The notes: a model not told the origin generated them from the sequence alone. A DNA stretch of 64,000 bases from Dicyema japonicum (GCA_011109175.1 RDEW01000026.1:327695-391694); one strand, 5' to 3'. Positions 44,526 through 55,350 are shown, counted from the stretch's first letter. Made by a program: numbers and translations.

Positions 44526-45250
44526 TTACAAATACAAGTTTCGAATAAAAAAATTCAGCAATACGGTTCTATTCGAACAATGTGGTTTTCCATAGTTCCT
44601 CTTTGTCATTGGAGATTTGTTCAAACTTCTGATTTCAACAAGGTCACACTGTTCGATTATATTTAAGTCGGGTGACTTACTAGGCCAATTTTCTAGAGAA
44701 TTATAGTTGTTTCGGCGTAAATATTCCTTAATTGATTGAGAATTGTGACAGCTTGCGTCGTCCTGTTGTATCACTATACCCTCTTCAAAAATATTAAGTA
44801 GTCCTTTATCCCATATTCGTTGATTTTCATTCAAGTCCACGTTTTGCTTGGCTAACATAAGTTTGAAGTACCATTATACTGGGAAAGAATTTAACGGTTT
44901 TTAAATAATATTTATTTATATAACTCATTTTTTTGGTTTTCTAATATATTCACGAACTAAATGAAAAAGTTCAATTCTACATTCATTGGTAAAAATTATA
45001 TTATTCCATTGATTTTGAGTCCAGCAAAATTTGTCTTGACACCGGATTTTCTATCTGTATTTTTTTAGCTTAGGTTTTTTGCTGAAATTCTTCCAAACAG
45101 TCCTTCTATAATGAACGTTTTTCGGCCGCAAATTTACTTTTTTGAAGAAATTGACATTTTTGTAAATCACGTGTTCAGTTTTTTTGGAGAAAAGGATTTG
45201 AAGGCTTGTGTTTCACTATGAACGATTTTTTAATTGAAAAATTAATTATA
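44526..45250 (-). pseudogene. Tc1/mariner transposase remnant
   Basis: From the minus strand: CQDKFCWTQNQWNNIIFTNE and CRIELFHLVREYIRKPKK (region of the first catalytic Asp, here FTNE where FSDE is usual, so the Asp is lost), then after a stop an open 110-codon frame with LNENQRIWDKGLLNIFEEGI, VIQQDDASCHNSQSIKEYLR, then NWPSKSPDLNIIEQCD. QQDD and PDLN.IE hold the second Asp and the Glu about 35 residues apart. Inactive through loss of the first Asp and stops. Confidence 0.75.
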
Positions 45251-45298
45251 TAATTTTTTAAATAAAAAATTTATTACGTAACAAATAATGAAAATAAT

Positions 45299-45407
45299 CC
45301 ATTACCTCCTTCTATTATCTGAACAGCTTCAATCAACCGCCTCTTTAAATAAAAAACATTACCTCCTTCTATTATCTGAACAGCTTCAATCAACCGCCTC
45401 TTAGCTC
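45299..45407. repeat. Tandem duplication, 59-60-bp unit
   Basis: cattacctccttctattatc and the next 25 bases occur at 45299 and again at 45358. Non-coding. Confidence 0.85.
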
Positions 45408-45409
45408 TA

Positions 45410-45790
45410 TTCAGGGGTGATGTCGATTTCTAAACAAATCTTCGAACCAATAAATTATTATATTCAGTTTTTCTAGAATTATCTTTCGAATTCTTTTTAA
45501 TAATATATAGCTTCCTATAAACTCACAAATCAGAAGCAGCCAGAGTTGTTGTTTCTTCGAGTATTTCGAGATTATCCCCTTCACTGTTGATGACTACCTC
45601 GGGGACTTTGCAGATCTCAGAATTATTTATGACTAAGGACTCCGATTTAAGTCCTTTCGGTTTTATTTCCACCACCTACAATAAAGCATGGACCAAACCG
45701 GGTTATTCTTCTTTTTACGAGGGACAACATTCTTGCACTTTAATTGGGTTAAAGTAACTCTTAAATAAAAGCCACTCGATGGGAACTAAA
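45410..45790. other. No gene seen
   Basis: Decayed sequence that may be the coding part of the LINE whose tail follows. No motif recognised. Confidence 0.3.
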
Positions 45791-45794
45791 ATAT

Positions 45795-45935
45795 ATAGAA
45801 AGAACACCACAGACTGAAAAGGATCAGTCTTCTTAGGGAGCATCGGGCCAAGTTGAGGTCTCTGCTGGAGCGTGCTGGGATCACGTGATTAGTTAGATTG
45901 TGTAACCGTGGTCTCTGATGTTATTAGTATGGGAA
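45795..45935 (+). pseudogene. LINE C-terminal tail (AGIT family)
   Basis: The frame reads RISLLREHRAKLRSLLERAG then IT and stop at about 45888, followed by the tail with gtaaccgtggtctctgatg. Same ending as 22200-22240 and 62590-62640. Confidence 0.6.
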
Positions 45936-46415
45936 AATTAAAGAAAATTGAATTGAACATGAATTCCAACGAATATTTCAAAAGCAATTTGCAGAGAAGA
46001 ATGATCTGACAGATTTTCAAAAGATACACAAAAATTATCTATAAATTATAAAAATCGTTTAAAAGCAGTGATTCTTAACAAGGGTCACGCCACTAAATAT
46101 TATTTGACCTTTTACGTTGCCATGACTTTTTTCCACGATAAATTTCAATTAAAATTTTTAAAAATAAAAAAATAAAAATGGAACCTGATAACTACTTTTC
46201 CCAATTAAGATATATCGCTTTATTTTATATAAACAATTTTTAAAATTAACAGTAAAAAACATTTTGTTGAAGAAAGATAGTCAATTTTTACTTGGGATTG
46301 CTACCACTTGTTTTTTCTGTAGTAGATAACCTTCGATCGTAATTCGTCGATCTTTTTTCTCATGTCATACATCAATTTCTAAAAAATCAAATATAAAAAC
46401 TTGTGAAGATCTGCA

Positions 46416-46591
46416 CATGACATTTAGAATAAAATTTAATTGTTGATTTTAAGCTTCAACATTTTCGTCTTAAATAGAAAAAAAATTACATGTTTTTTAA
46501 ATCCATGACATTTAGAATAAAATTTAATTTTTGATTTTAAGCTTCAACATTTTCGTCTTAAATAGAAAAAAAATTACATGTTTTTTAAATC
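46416..46591. repeat. Tandem duplication, 88-bp unit
   Basis: catgacatttagaataaaat starts at 46416 and again at 46504, with one difference visible (attgttg/atttttg). Non-coding, AT-rich. Confidence 0.85.
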
Positions 46592-46599
46592 ACAAATCT

Positions 46600-47500
46600 C
46601 ATCAAAAAATAACTCAGCTTTTATATACAAGAATATTGAATATTGCTCAACTATTTATTATTAGTCCTTGATCACTGGGTCAAAGAGAAAGAAATAAAAG
46701 TTCTCAACTAAGTGATTGACAAAGGAGAGGAAATGTCTGGAGGGGTCAGGAATCCTGTACTGCTCTTATCAGATTTTCTGTTTATGGAACAAATGGCCTA
46801 GTGTTTGCCCTCAAGTGTTTTTGAAAGCACTTATAAGATTCTCATTCTATTTTCGAGAGCTCTTTAGGGCCTAACTATTTCGTATATTTATATTGAATTA
46901 CTTATGCATTTTTTTCAAAAATATATTTTATAAAACAAAATAAAATCAGTCCCTCAAGTCCAGGGTAATCGATCAAACCATGCTCACCTTATATATTTAA
47001 GTCAGTCCCTCAATACCAAGCTCATTTGTCTGGAGACAAATTCCAACTCTTTCACATCCCATTGACATCCTATTCCAGCTATGCTTTCTGGTAACGTCAG
47101 ATGACATCGGATCTGACAGTCGTGGTCCTTCTGGCACGACAGAGTTGTTGAAAAGGATCTTCACGAAGTCCGCCACGTGCGATGAAATTGGCAGAGGGCA
47201 GACATACTTCTCCACATCTCTTAGGAAACGGATGCCTATAGTGAACTATTTGAAGATGTATTTGGTTGTCACAAGCAGACGTTTAAAGAAATCCCTTATC
47301 TACCAGTTTCTTAGTGGTTTCAAAAAGTGATAATTTAAATAAGAGCGTATGTCATGCAATACTCAGGGAGGTTCCTAAGTTCTAGACTTTCATCAAGCAG
47401 ACGACTAAGAATTTTGAGAATACTTTTTTGACTCTCTCCAGTATCTTCATTTCTGAACGATCATACCAAGCTATGTATCAGGAAATATTAACCTGACCAG
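46600..47500. other. No gene seen; a tRNA-like motif near 47096
   Basis: Only short frames. 47096-47135 (gtcagatgacatcggatctg, then gacagtcgtgg) resembles the B-box half of the tRNA-like motif at 19215-19295. Nothing else recognised. Confidence 0.3.
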
Positions 47501-47504
47501 TTAG

Positions 47505-47936
47505 TTGGACTCCTCATGTCCATTAACTTTGGTCCTCTACATCCTGACATCTTCTTCGAAAAAAGGATCGATGCGTCTTAGCATCTACCAAATTTTTATT
47601 GACAACGCCTTAAAAGTCCATAGAACGTCTTTTGTTCAAAGCGAGGATTAATGAACACAAGTTAGGAGTCAGAGGGTGAAGTATTTATAGTCTGCCACGA
47701 GACTTGGACACTTCTCCAGTTTCCCTCTTATTAGGTCTGATCGATATGTACGAGTTCTTTGGTTCTTATCATAAACCACATATCCTCGCCACGGCCATAT
47801 TGACTCTACAAGCTTACCTTCTTCGGATAGGTCGTCGTGTAACTTATTTTTAATTCCAATTTAATGGCCGCTCTTTGTTTTTTTATTAAAAATATAATTT
47901 TATCCTTTTCGTCGAGAAACACCATCCCTCACTTCC
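47505..47936 (-). pseudogene. Probable LINE C-terminal debris up to the gap
   Basis: At the gap edge the minus strand reads GSEGWCFSTKRIKL, comparable with IGCEGWYFSPRGERI in the LINE at 32695-33640. The rest is not readable. Confidence 0.3.
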
Positions 47937-48426
47937 NNNNNNNNNNNNNNNNNNNNNNNNNNNNNNNNNNNNNNNNNNNNNNNNNNNNNNNNNNNNNNNN
48001 NNNNNNNNNNNNNNNNNNNNNNNNNNNNNNNNNNNNNNNNNNNNNNNNNNNNNNNNNNNNNNNNNNNNNNNNNNNNNNNNNNNNNNNNNNNNNNNNNNNN
48101 NNNNNNNNNNNNNNNNNNNNNNNNNNNNNNNNNNNNNNNNNNNNNNNNNNNNNNNNNNNNNNNNNNNNNNNNNNNNNNNNNNNNNNNNNNNNNNNNNNNN
48201 NNNNNNNNNNNNNNNNNNNNNNNNNNNNNNNNNNNNNNNNNNNNNNNNNNNNNNNNNNNNNNNNNNNNNNNNNNNNNNNNNNNNNNNNNNNNNNNNNNNN
48301 NNNNNNNNNNNNNNNNNNNNNNNNNNNNNNNNNNNNNNNNNNNNNNNNNNNNNNNNNNNNNNNNNNNNNNNNNNNNNNNNNNNNNNNNNNNNNNNNNNNN
48401 NNNNNNNNNNNNNNNNNNNNNNNNNN
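47937..48426. other. Assembly gap, 490 N
   Basis: Run of N. Sequence on its right edge is homologous to 39179 onward, so the missing part probably contains LINE endonuclease sequence like 38640-39180. Confidence 1.
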
Positions 48427-48835
48427 GGACTATATGATCTATAGGTCAATCACTCTTTTGTGCTTTATTTCTAAGATATGCGAGAGGATTATCTTCAAAC
48501 GTTTGTGTCGGCATATTGAAGAAACTAATTTCTTATCCCCTACTAATGGTTTTTGTCCAGGAAGGTCGTGGGGGCTGTTTCTTCCTGCTAAATTAGGAAG
48601 TCCTAAAGGCTACATAACCTGTTACGCCTTGATATTTCCAATTCAATTCAACAGTGTTTGTCATGAAGCCTCAGCTTGTGTCGGTGGGTCCCAAAGGGCA
48701 CTGTACTGAGCCCAATATTATTAATTATCTTGTGCCGAGTTTACTTAAACCGCAGAGTCATAATTCGGATATAATATTTTTTGGATGCGTCCAAAAATTC
48801 GGTGCTCTCACAACATTTAATTAAATCTATCGAAT
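48427..48835 (+). pseudogene. LINE RT fragment, plus strand (copy 2)
   Basis: Starts at the gap with DYMIYRSITLLCFISKICER, IIFKRLCRHIEETNFLSPTN and GFCPGRSWG, nearly identical to 39185-39450. It continues further with SACVGGSQRALY, where copy 1 is deleted, and on to a region shared with 39445-39490 (ataatattttttg...ccaaaaattcggtgctc). Confidence 0.7.
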
Positions 48836-48839
48836 CTAT

Positions 48840-49115
48840 CGGGAATTCTATTTATTCGGTTAACATCCTGTATATTTTCCAGGTTTCTCCAGAAATATTT
48901 TCCCGCACCTTTTCTAGGCCATACAAGTTTTCGATAACTCCTCCGGAATGATGATTTCTAACATCCACTTTTGAGGCTGCGTCCTTTCATTTCTAGCCAG
49001 AAATATCTTTCCATATTTTATTAATAGCCGTCCTAGAGAGATCCTTTCAAAGATAGTCTTCCTATCTATTCTGTCGACACTGCATTTGTACTTACTCCTA
49101 ATCAACACGATTGAA
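48840..49115 (-). pseudogene. LINE endonuclease-RT linker fragment, minus strand
   Basis: Minus-strand frames carry ERKDAASKVDVRNHHSG and GLEKVRENISGETWKIYRML, matching ASKVDVRNSSFWEDIE on the plus strand at 39010-39060. Together with 48427-48835 it forms an inverted, head-facing arrangement of two pieces of the same LINE family. Confidence 0.5.
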
Positions 49116-49119
49116 ATTT

Positions 49120-49525
49120 ATTACGTCCAGAGCCACAGACGTTACCTTGACAGCTGAAATCAATGTCAAAAAATAAAATAATCAAGTATTTCAACGCAAA
49201 CATTAACTAATTATTGATAATTATCTTTCTAAGGCGTCTAGAATGTACCTTCTTTACAATTCCCTCACTATCTTTAACATTGACAGAATTATTAGACAAT
49301 TTTGCAACAATGGTGACAGAATCTCCGTATGGATGCTCAAACCTTTGCAGACGTAGTGAAGATTAGTTCCATAGTCCTTCTGAATACGAACCTTTCAAGT
49401 AATTATAAATTGAATACATTATCTCCAATGTTAAATTCATATTTCGATCGATGCACTCCCATCTTTTTATTCATCCTTTTATAATAAGGAGAATTCAAGT
49501 CTACCCGAGGAAAATCAAATTTGTT
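49120..49525. other. No gene seen
   Basis: AT-rich spacer. It contains gccacagacgttaccttgac at 49131, which recurs inverted at 50644-50663 (gtcaaaggtaacgtctgtgg), flanking the integrase remnant below. Confidence 0.45.
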
Positions 49526-49529
49526 ACCT

Positions 49530-50390
49530 TTTGTATAATTATAGACAAAAACCTATACTGTATGTTTTGGGACTGTCTTTACCCTTTGGCTCTGTTAATT
49601 CAATATTATCCACACTTTCCAGGTTGTCTTCACCGTCTGTCTCCGTTACAGTATTTTCCACAATGGTGTTGTAGCCCGGGATCCCTCGATATTTCTGAAT
49701 CGGACTAACACCTACAAAAATATAAAAGCACAAATTTACCTGTGGATGAGTGAGGCGTTTGATTGTATAAAAACACAGCTTTTCGAATGTGTTTTATCCA
49801 CTCTTTCTTGTCATCCGAAGCCATCATTTTCGGTGAACTCCGTGTGATTGTCTGGTTGAATCTTTCAACAATCCCTTAACTCTAGGGATCGTTCAGTCTT
49901 CCATGGATTTGATTAATTATGTAATCCTCACACAATTTTCTAAAATGACCGTTCATAAATGACAACAACAAAGAAAAATGATCATTTTGACTTTCAAATC
50001 TACATAAATATCCTAATGATCTATTCATTTTAAGATCAATCAAATCAACTTGAAATCTCTCATTAGGTAAATCTGAAAAATATGACGTCAAATTATTTCA
50101 GTGCACTGCAAACTGGCAAACATTAGTTCTTTTGATAGCGCCTACGACAAAGCGCTTTCAGAGCGTTATGTCCACAGTGATTTGTCTGGTGATTCTCCTG
50201 AGAATAGTCCTTATTTCTTCTTTACTAGTTAAGGGGATCACAAGTTTGTGAAGTCCGTTAACAGCTTTCAAATAAAGCTTTTCATCAATAACAATAAAAT
50301 TTTCAGCTTTCTTTTTTATTAGGTACCTCATTTGTTTCGCAATATTCACATCTTCATCATTAAGGATGGAATTCAGAAGTTGGTACATTA
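49530..50390 (-). pseudogene. Gypsy/Ginger-type integrase, minus strand, nearly complete but frameshifted
   Basis: From 50390 down: MYQLLNSILNDEDVNIAKQM, then RYLIKKKAENFIVIDEKLYL and LHKLVIPLTSKEEIRTILRR (the H2C2 zinc-domain region), the core at 50091 with LPNERFQVDLIDLKM (first catalytic Asp of the W/FQ.DL+ box), NDHFSLLLSFMNGHFRKLCE and IINQIHGRLNDPRVKG, then after one shift GIVERFNQTITRSSPKM (catalytic Glu), DDKKEWIKHIRKAVFLYNQT and PHSSTG. Zinc-binding region, core and C-terminus are colinear. The likely second Asp site is replaced (LLSFMNGH). The remnant sits between inverted 20-bp matches at 49131 and 50644, so a DNA-transposon (Ginger-like) origin is possible. Confidence 0.65.
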
Positions 50391-50394
50391 CCTT

Positions 50395-50685
50395 TGAAAA
50401 CAGTATTGGTACTAGGCATCAAGTCAAAGTAACAAAATTTTCTCGTGGATTATTATTTTATATTCAATAAATAGTTAGCCAGACTAAAATTAGTGTAAAT
50501 TTTTGATAAAATAATTTAATAATAATTATTAATATTATCATAGAATTAATCTTTATTTCGGAATAAAATAATTTATAAAAATAGAAAAAATTATAGTATT
50601 GATTAAATTTTAATTAAAATGACATTTATGACGGTATGACAGCTGTCAAAGGTAACGTCTGTGGCTCGAGACATATTATTAAGGC
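50395..50685. other. Extremely AT-rich spacer, no gene
   Basis: 50440-50635 is over 85 percent A+T by eye and has no ORF. It ends in the inverted match to 49131. Confidence 0.45.
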
Positions 50686-50689
50686 ACTT

Positions 50690-52775
50690 TTCACGAAAGC
50701 CATAATGTGCAACATTCAAAACAATGTTTTACAAACGCGTTGTAAAGCCTGCATCTCATGTCAATTCCAAGTCCTTTGGTTCTTAGCCATCCTTTCTTAA
50801 AAGGAGGCGGAGAAATAGGTCCACCTTCTACTTTCATCACACGTCCTACCCTCGCGTACATCACTTTATTCTTAGGCGAAGAGTTCTCATAATCTTTTTG
50901 AGTAATATTGTCTTGTCTTTTGATTTCAGTTTTGTTTACATTTACGCTGAGAAACCATTTCTCAAGCTCTGTTGAAGTGCGGTCGCGTCCCGTGATACGA
51001 AATCCACATCATCCGCATAAGATGTCTTTTCTAATCGTTGTTTTGAAACTGCGGGAAGTTGCTGCTTCTGTCCTCACAGATAGTCTTGTGTTCGCAAGTA
51101 GTAGTCTGATTATCCTAACCGACGATTCATCCAATATTTGCTCAAGCACATTCATCAGTTTCTGTCTGTTTATTAAGTCAAAAGCTCTGGAGAGATCTAT
51201 TCCCAACACGGTCGTTGCGCTCTTGAATCTTTGGTGCGTTGCACAGCGCCATCTATGGCTCCATACAATGTCCGTCGTATACATCCCTTCTCGGAACCCA
51301 CTTTGCCTAGCTGGTAAGTATAGATCCGCCACACCCTTCATCCGGCTCAGTGCAATGTTTGCCAGCACTTTGCGTATCGAGTTCAGGAGTATGATCGGGC
51401 GGAGATTTTCTACTGGTCCTTTTGCTTTGTTCGGTTTTTGTATGGGTATTAATAATCCATTTCCTAGATCAGTATTAGTTTCAACGATGTCATTCAGGAT
51501 TTTGTTTCACTAAGTTTTTCGTGTTGGGTACATTTTAAAAGCTCAGGGCTTATGTTGTCTTGTCCTCCACTCTTGTTATTCTTCAGTGTACTTAGAGGTG
51601 ATTCAACTTCTTCCACTGTGATGGCATTCATTAATGCCCTCGGATCTCCCTGGAAGGGGGGAAATTCCGCATTGTCTGTATTCAGCAGCATTTCAAATTG
51701 AAATGCAATTAATTCGGCTTTTTCTTCCGGGTTACTCACGAATTTTACATCTTTGTCTTTGATGTGAAGGGCGTTTTGTCATTCTTTGTCTGCAGCAGCC
51801 GTAAAGGTGCAAACATCCTTGAATTGTCCTTTAGGCATTCCACATCATTTAATAGAAATGTAATAATGTCTCGTGAATGTTGTCTGTTCATCTTTTTGGT
51901 TTTCCATTTTTGTTCCCTTTGTTGGATTTTAAGCTCTTTTTTATACTCTGATGTTTGCCGCTTTTAGCCTTAGCTCTCTGCAATGCTCTGCCATATCTGG
52001 AACGTTCGGGTGGTGATCCAATTTTAGGGCGTGATGATTTCGAACTCCAAGGCATACATCAGCAGACTTGGAGATTGTCTGCTTTGTTTGACACCATCGA
52101 GTTCGTACTGATGAATCCAGTACGGTTTTCTCCTTGAGAGTCTTGATTTGTTCGTGATATTTTACTAACCACAATTTTTCTGTCTGAAAGTATATATTGG
52201 GCCTTTATCTCGCCTTCTTCGCGGTTTCAATATATTTTTTCCCAGTCAAATGCTTTTTTACAGACAGTTCTGCAATAACGATCGTATGGTCGCTGTCAGT
52301 TGTTGAAACCTGGTAGGAACGTGCATCATTTAGCAAGTGTTTATCAGTTTCGGCAGATAATATAGTCGATTTGATTATATACATTCACGGTCTCCCCAAC
52401 AGAGTTTTTCCTTTGTCAGTGCCACGTTGTCTTGTGGCGAGCTGAGTGAGTGAAGGCTGTGTTGCACAGGAATAGGCTATTTGCCTCGCAGAGGTTCATC
52501 AGAAAGGCTCCCGATGCATTTCTCCTTCCACGCCCGTGTCTTCCAATAGAGGATTCTTCGGCTCCCATTCGTATTCATATCTCCCGGAACAAATACAAGG
52601 GACGAGTTCTGAGTAGAATTCCTCGAGCTCACCAGGGTTCCTGATTACTCGCCCGCAGTGTGGTGCATAGACATTTATGATAGTTGATAGACTCTTGGAA
52701 GGGCATAACTCATTTAGTTTGACTTGTAGGACACATATTCGGTCGTTGACTCTCCAATAGCGATTTAGTTTTTTT
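50690..52775 (-). pseudogene. Nearly full-length LINE (APE endonuclease + RT), minus strand
   Basis: From 52775: RICVLQVKLNELCP and STIINVYAPHCGR (endonuclease), NPGELEEFYSEL, ANSLFLCNTAFTHSARHKTT with VNVYNQIDYI and SDHTIVIAELSVKKHL (the NxxF, DYI and SDH boxes of APE-type endonucleases). Then a linker with ELLKCTQHEKLS and ISPELLK, the RT with NLRPIILLNSIRKVLANIAL, LPARQSGFREGMYTTDIVWS, VLGIDLSRAFDLINRQKLMN and DADDVDFVSRD-type box at 51000. Frameshifts break it repeatedly and no C-terminus is readable. Closely related to the LINE at 62704-63994 (shared SQSGFR.G...TDIVWSHRW). Its 5' end lies directly on the GOT1 remnant at 52776. Confidence 0.75.
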
Positions 52776-52815
52776 CTGAGTGACATTGACTACTTTACCA
52801 ATTCTTTGGTTGATA
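52776..52815 (+). pseudogene. GOT1 C-terminal remnant
   Basis: Reads LSDIDYFTNSLVDI, matching LSDVDYFTNALVDIF at the end of the intact gene (42284-42332). The 40 bases are all that remains of aminotransferase copy 2. A LINE abuts its 5' side and a SINE its 3' side, just before the stop codon. Confidence 0.85.
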
Positions 52816-53130
52816 TAATAATAAAGCCTTTTCACGAGAGCCATAGTATTTATAGCTCCGCATAGGCAGGACACACACTTTATTTAAGTAAAGAACAGTT
52901 AATTTTAACTAATCGTAAAACCAAGGAATGATCTTCATTTCTTTTTCTTGTGTGAGTGTCCTTTCTAGACAATCCAGTTCCGCAGTGAGTATCCACTGAT
53001 GACGGCGTCACTCGTCAAACCCTTTCTGCATCGTAGATGCGTGGAACCTTCCACCAGGTGAACAGAGGCGATATTCGAACCCGTAGCCTAAGCCAATTAA
53101 GCCCGACACCTAACCACTATGCCACCCGGC
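52816..53130 (-). mobile_element. tRNA-derived SINE, about 315 bp
   Basis: Minus strand from 53130: gccgggtggcatagtggtta contains a good Pol III A box (tggcatagtgg), and about 32 bases later gggttcgaatatcgcc is a B box. The unrelated body ends in gagctataaatactatggct and a cttta/aataat tail. It interrupts the GOT1-SEC20 intergenic sequence found uninterrupted at 42325-42370 (gatat before, tatat after, so a short target duplication is possible). A piece of the same 3' body recurs in plus orientation... at 59838-59905 (inverted sense: gagagccataatatttatag). Confidence 0.7.
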
Positions 53131-53178
53131 TATATTTTTAATTTAACCCATTTTTAATTTTTATTTAAAATAATATTA

Positions 53179-53916
53179 TTATCCAAATATTCTAATTTTG
53201 ATGATAAATAATATCGAAGAAAAGAAAAGAACAAAAGCGAGGACAAAAAGCACATTCATGGTCTTCTCTCTGTGGACAAACTTATACACCATTTTGCCGG
53301 CTAACGACGCTTTCCCACTGATTTGTTCCAATATGCTGACATTTCGGTTTATAAGATCAGAAGTACAACTCAATATTTGATTAATTTGATCACTCTGTTC
53401 TATTCTATTCATAATCAATGATTTCAGTGTATTCATATTCCCGGCGATCTTGACTGATGGATTCTCTTGACTGACCTCATTTAGTCTACATTTTTGTAAT
53501 ATTTACTTTCTCATTCTAACCTGCTCTACCACATTCACCAATCTTGGTTGTCCCGACGAATATGAGAGATTGGCCTTCCTTAATTTACCTGTAATCCTAA
53601 TATAACCATGACATGTACATATTCAGTGAATTTGAGAATATATCCAACCTTTCAACAACATCATTGCTGGGACTCACTGCAATGTGGGAGGGAAGTGTGT
53701 TTTTCAATCCCTTTGTCGTTATAATATTTACTTTTAAAATTTCCTTGCTGGAATTAATCATTTTAGTGGCCTTAATGTTTAAATCAGTGAATTCGTCATT
53801 ATCAAGATTTTCATTACTAATTTTCTTATTTTAATTATTTTACGAACTTCTATTATGATTTGTACGTCAATTTCGTTCTTTAATAGTTCCTTAAAGTACA
53901 TATTCCTTTGACCCAT
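53179..53916 (-). CDS. SEC20: SEC20/BNIP1-type SNARE, intact, four exons
   Basis: ER-membrane Qb-type SNARE that acts in Golgi-to-ER retrograde transport with the Dsl1/NRZ tethering complex. Translation starts at the ATG at 53916. Three introns (53825-53847, 53597-53618, 53486-53506; 23, 22 and 21 nt) are removed to give 223 residues, close to the roughly 228 of animal BNIP1. Motifs in order: N-terminal helical region with a conserved MITGKLRKANLSYSS stretch (LRKANL is typical of Sec20), a SNARE helix (LKSLIMNRIEQSDQINQILS to SILEQISGKASLAGKMVYKF), then VHREKT and a C-terminal membrane anchor VLFVLAFVLFFSSILFIIKI ending RIFG. The RE(K/L)T-x-anchor and short basic luminal end match the family. 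The 3' end faces the GOT1 remnant, tail to tail. Undamaged. Confidence 0.88.
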
Positions 53917-53929
53917 TTCACTAAATACT

Positions 53930-54085
53930 TCTCTATTTAAATTTTATTTATGAATTTATTAATAAAATATAACAAAATTAATATTTAAATATGATCAGAA
54001 GATTTCCGCATTAAAGTTATAAATTAATAAATTAAATTAAATATAAACAAAATTCCTCTCTCATAAAAAATGGTTCCATGTGGCT
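53930..54085. promoter_or_regulatory. SEC20 upstream region
   Basis: Very AT-rich, no ORF. Presumably contains the SEC20 promoter on the minus strand; no specific element is recognisable. Confidence 0.25.
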
Positions 54086-54091
54086 ACCTGA

Positions 54092-54350
54092 GTGAAGACA
54101 TCTCTTTCTTTCCATGGTGACGTTATAGGATCCACCATATTCAGGAGACACCCAAATTTTGGCCGAAATTCAAAAGGATCCATCTACTCATTCCACCCGG
54201 AAATAATTTCGCTCCCAGAAGACGAGTTTAGGAATTTACTTCAGCTCCCCCGACAAAGCCCTCTGGATCACTGTAGTTTGGTGAGGGTTCTGCTGGAACG
54301 CGTCAGGATCAAGGAATTAGTTAGCTTGGTCTTTGGAATAATTTAATGTT
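54092..54350 (+). pseudogene. LINE C-terminal tail (AGIT family)
   Basis: An 84-codon frame with RRHPNFGRNSKGSIYSFHPE, PEDEFRNLLQLPRQSPLDH and LVRVLLERVRIKEL. The end is a variant of the RSLLERAGIT ending, with the stop lost by mutation, and the following tail (ggtctttggaataattt) matches others. Confidence 0.5.
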
Positions 54351-54354
54351 TCCT

Positions 54355-55350
54355 GTCTACAGACGTAAATTAAATGATTTAAAAGATGTCCTCTGTTTCT
54401 TATGCAACCTCTCCGAGTAGACAGTACAACACACTTTGAATGTCCTGAATTAGTACACTCTTCGTCTGCCAAGACTGACCGGCCTTTGCTGCGTCCTACT
54501 TAATAGCCGCTGATCTCCTACAAGTTATTGAACCCAGGGTTACTTAAATAACTAAGGATTGGGGTCCACACCTAGACCCTTCCTCCTTTTTAAGTTTCCT
54601 CAAAATAGCCGCCTCGCTACTTCTTCGTCTTAAAGTATGGAGTGAAAATGTCGTTGTGGACGTATGAAGATCCATATGACTACCACCCACTATCGTGGAA
54701 GTTTAGCGCGGGCCGGTCCCCAAGGCATATCTCTCTCAACGTGACGTTGAAAAACGCACATTCCTCTGCTGGCCAGCACTGTATTTGGAGTCGACTAGTC
54801 TCACCCGAATTGCTTTAAAAAGACTGAGGCACTAAAATGTCTTGATTAATTTGCTAATGAAGATAATTTGTAAGACCCTGTTTTGAATGAGTATCGAAAG
54901 AACACTTCAAATATTTTCTTATGTTGTGCCGCAACGAGAGGCACCTCTTCTTCCATAAGGTGGGAGTCATCGGATCTCTTGAGCATAATCTTGTTCGTGA
55001 TTGACTCCTGGCATTACATCTTTGGTATACCTTCCAGAATAATGCTTGGGCTTATTTAGCATTCTAATGAGAATTCAACTTACTCTCATTTTAGTCTCTA
55101 AGCTTTCTATCAACTTCTTTAGCAGATTTTTGACTTTGTAAGACAGACCAGTCATGTGGATTTACGTTTCTTATTATTTTAGTCCCTAGATTTTTTTATT
55201 ACAATCTTCTTGAAATGCCAGGGAATTGAAATCATTGTTTCTTGGTATATGATTAGATCTACTATTAGTTTATCGCTTGATAGATTTCCAGAGAGTTTCG
55301 GGCTCAACATGACCTAACACTAATTCCTTGGCAATGAAAATTCGACAGTG
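54355..55350. other. Long region without recognisable genes
   Basis: Mixed-composition decayed sequence with short frames only. No motif recognised. Confidence 0.35.

Noticed and set aside
47864-48709. Apparent 281- and 187-codon frames over the gap
   Set aside because: They are open only because N codons cannot contain stops.
50908-51513. 201-codon plus-strand open frame, one of the longest in the window
   Set aside because: It is antisense to the RT of the minus-strand LINE (SQSGFR-type and DLSRAFD boxes). Its length is a by-product of the opposing coding sequence.
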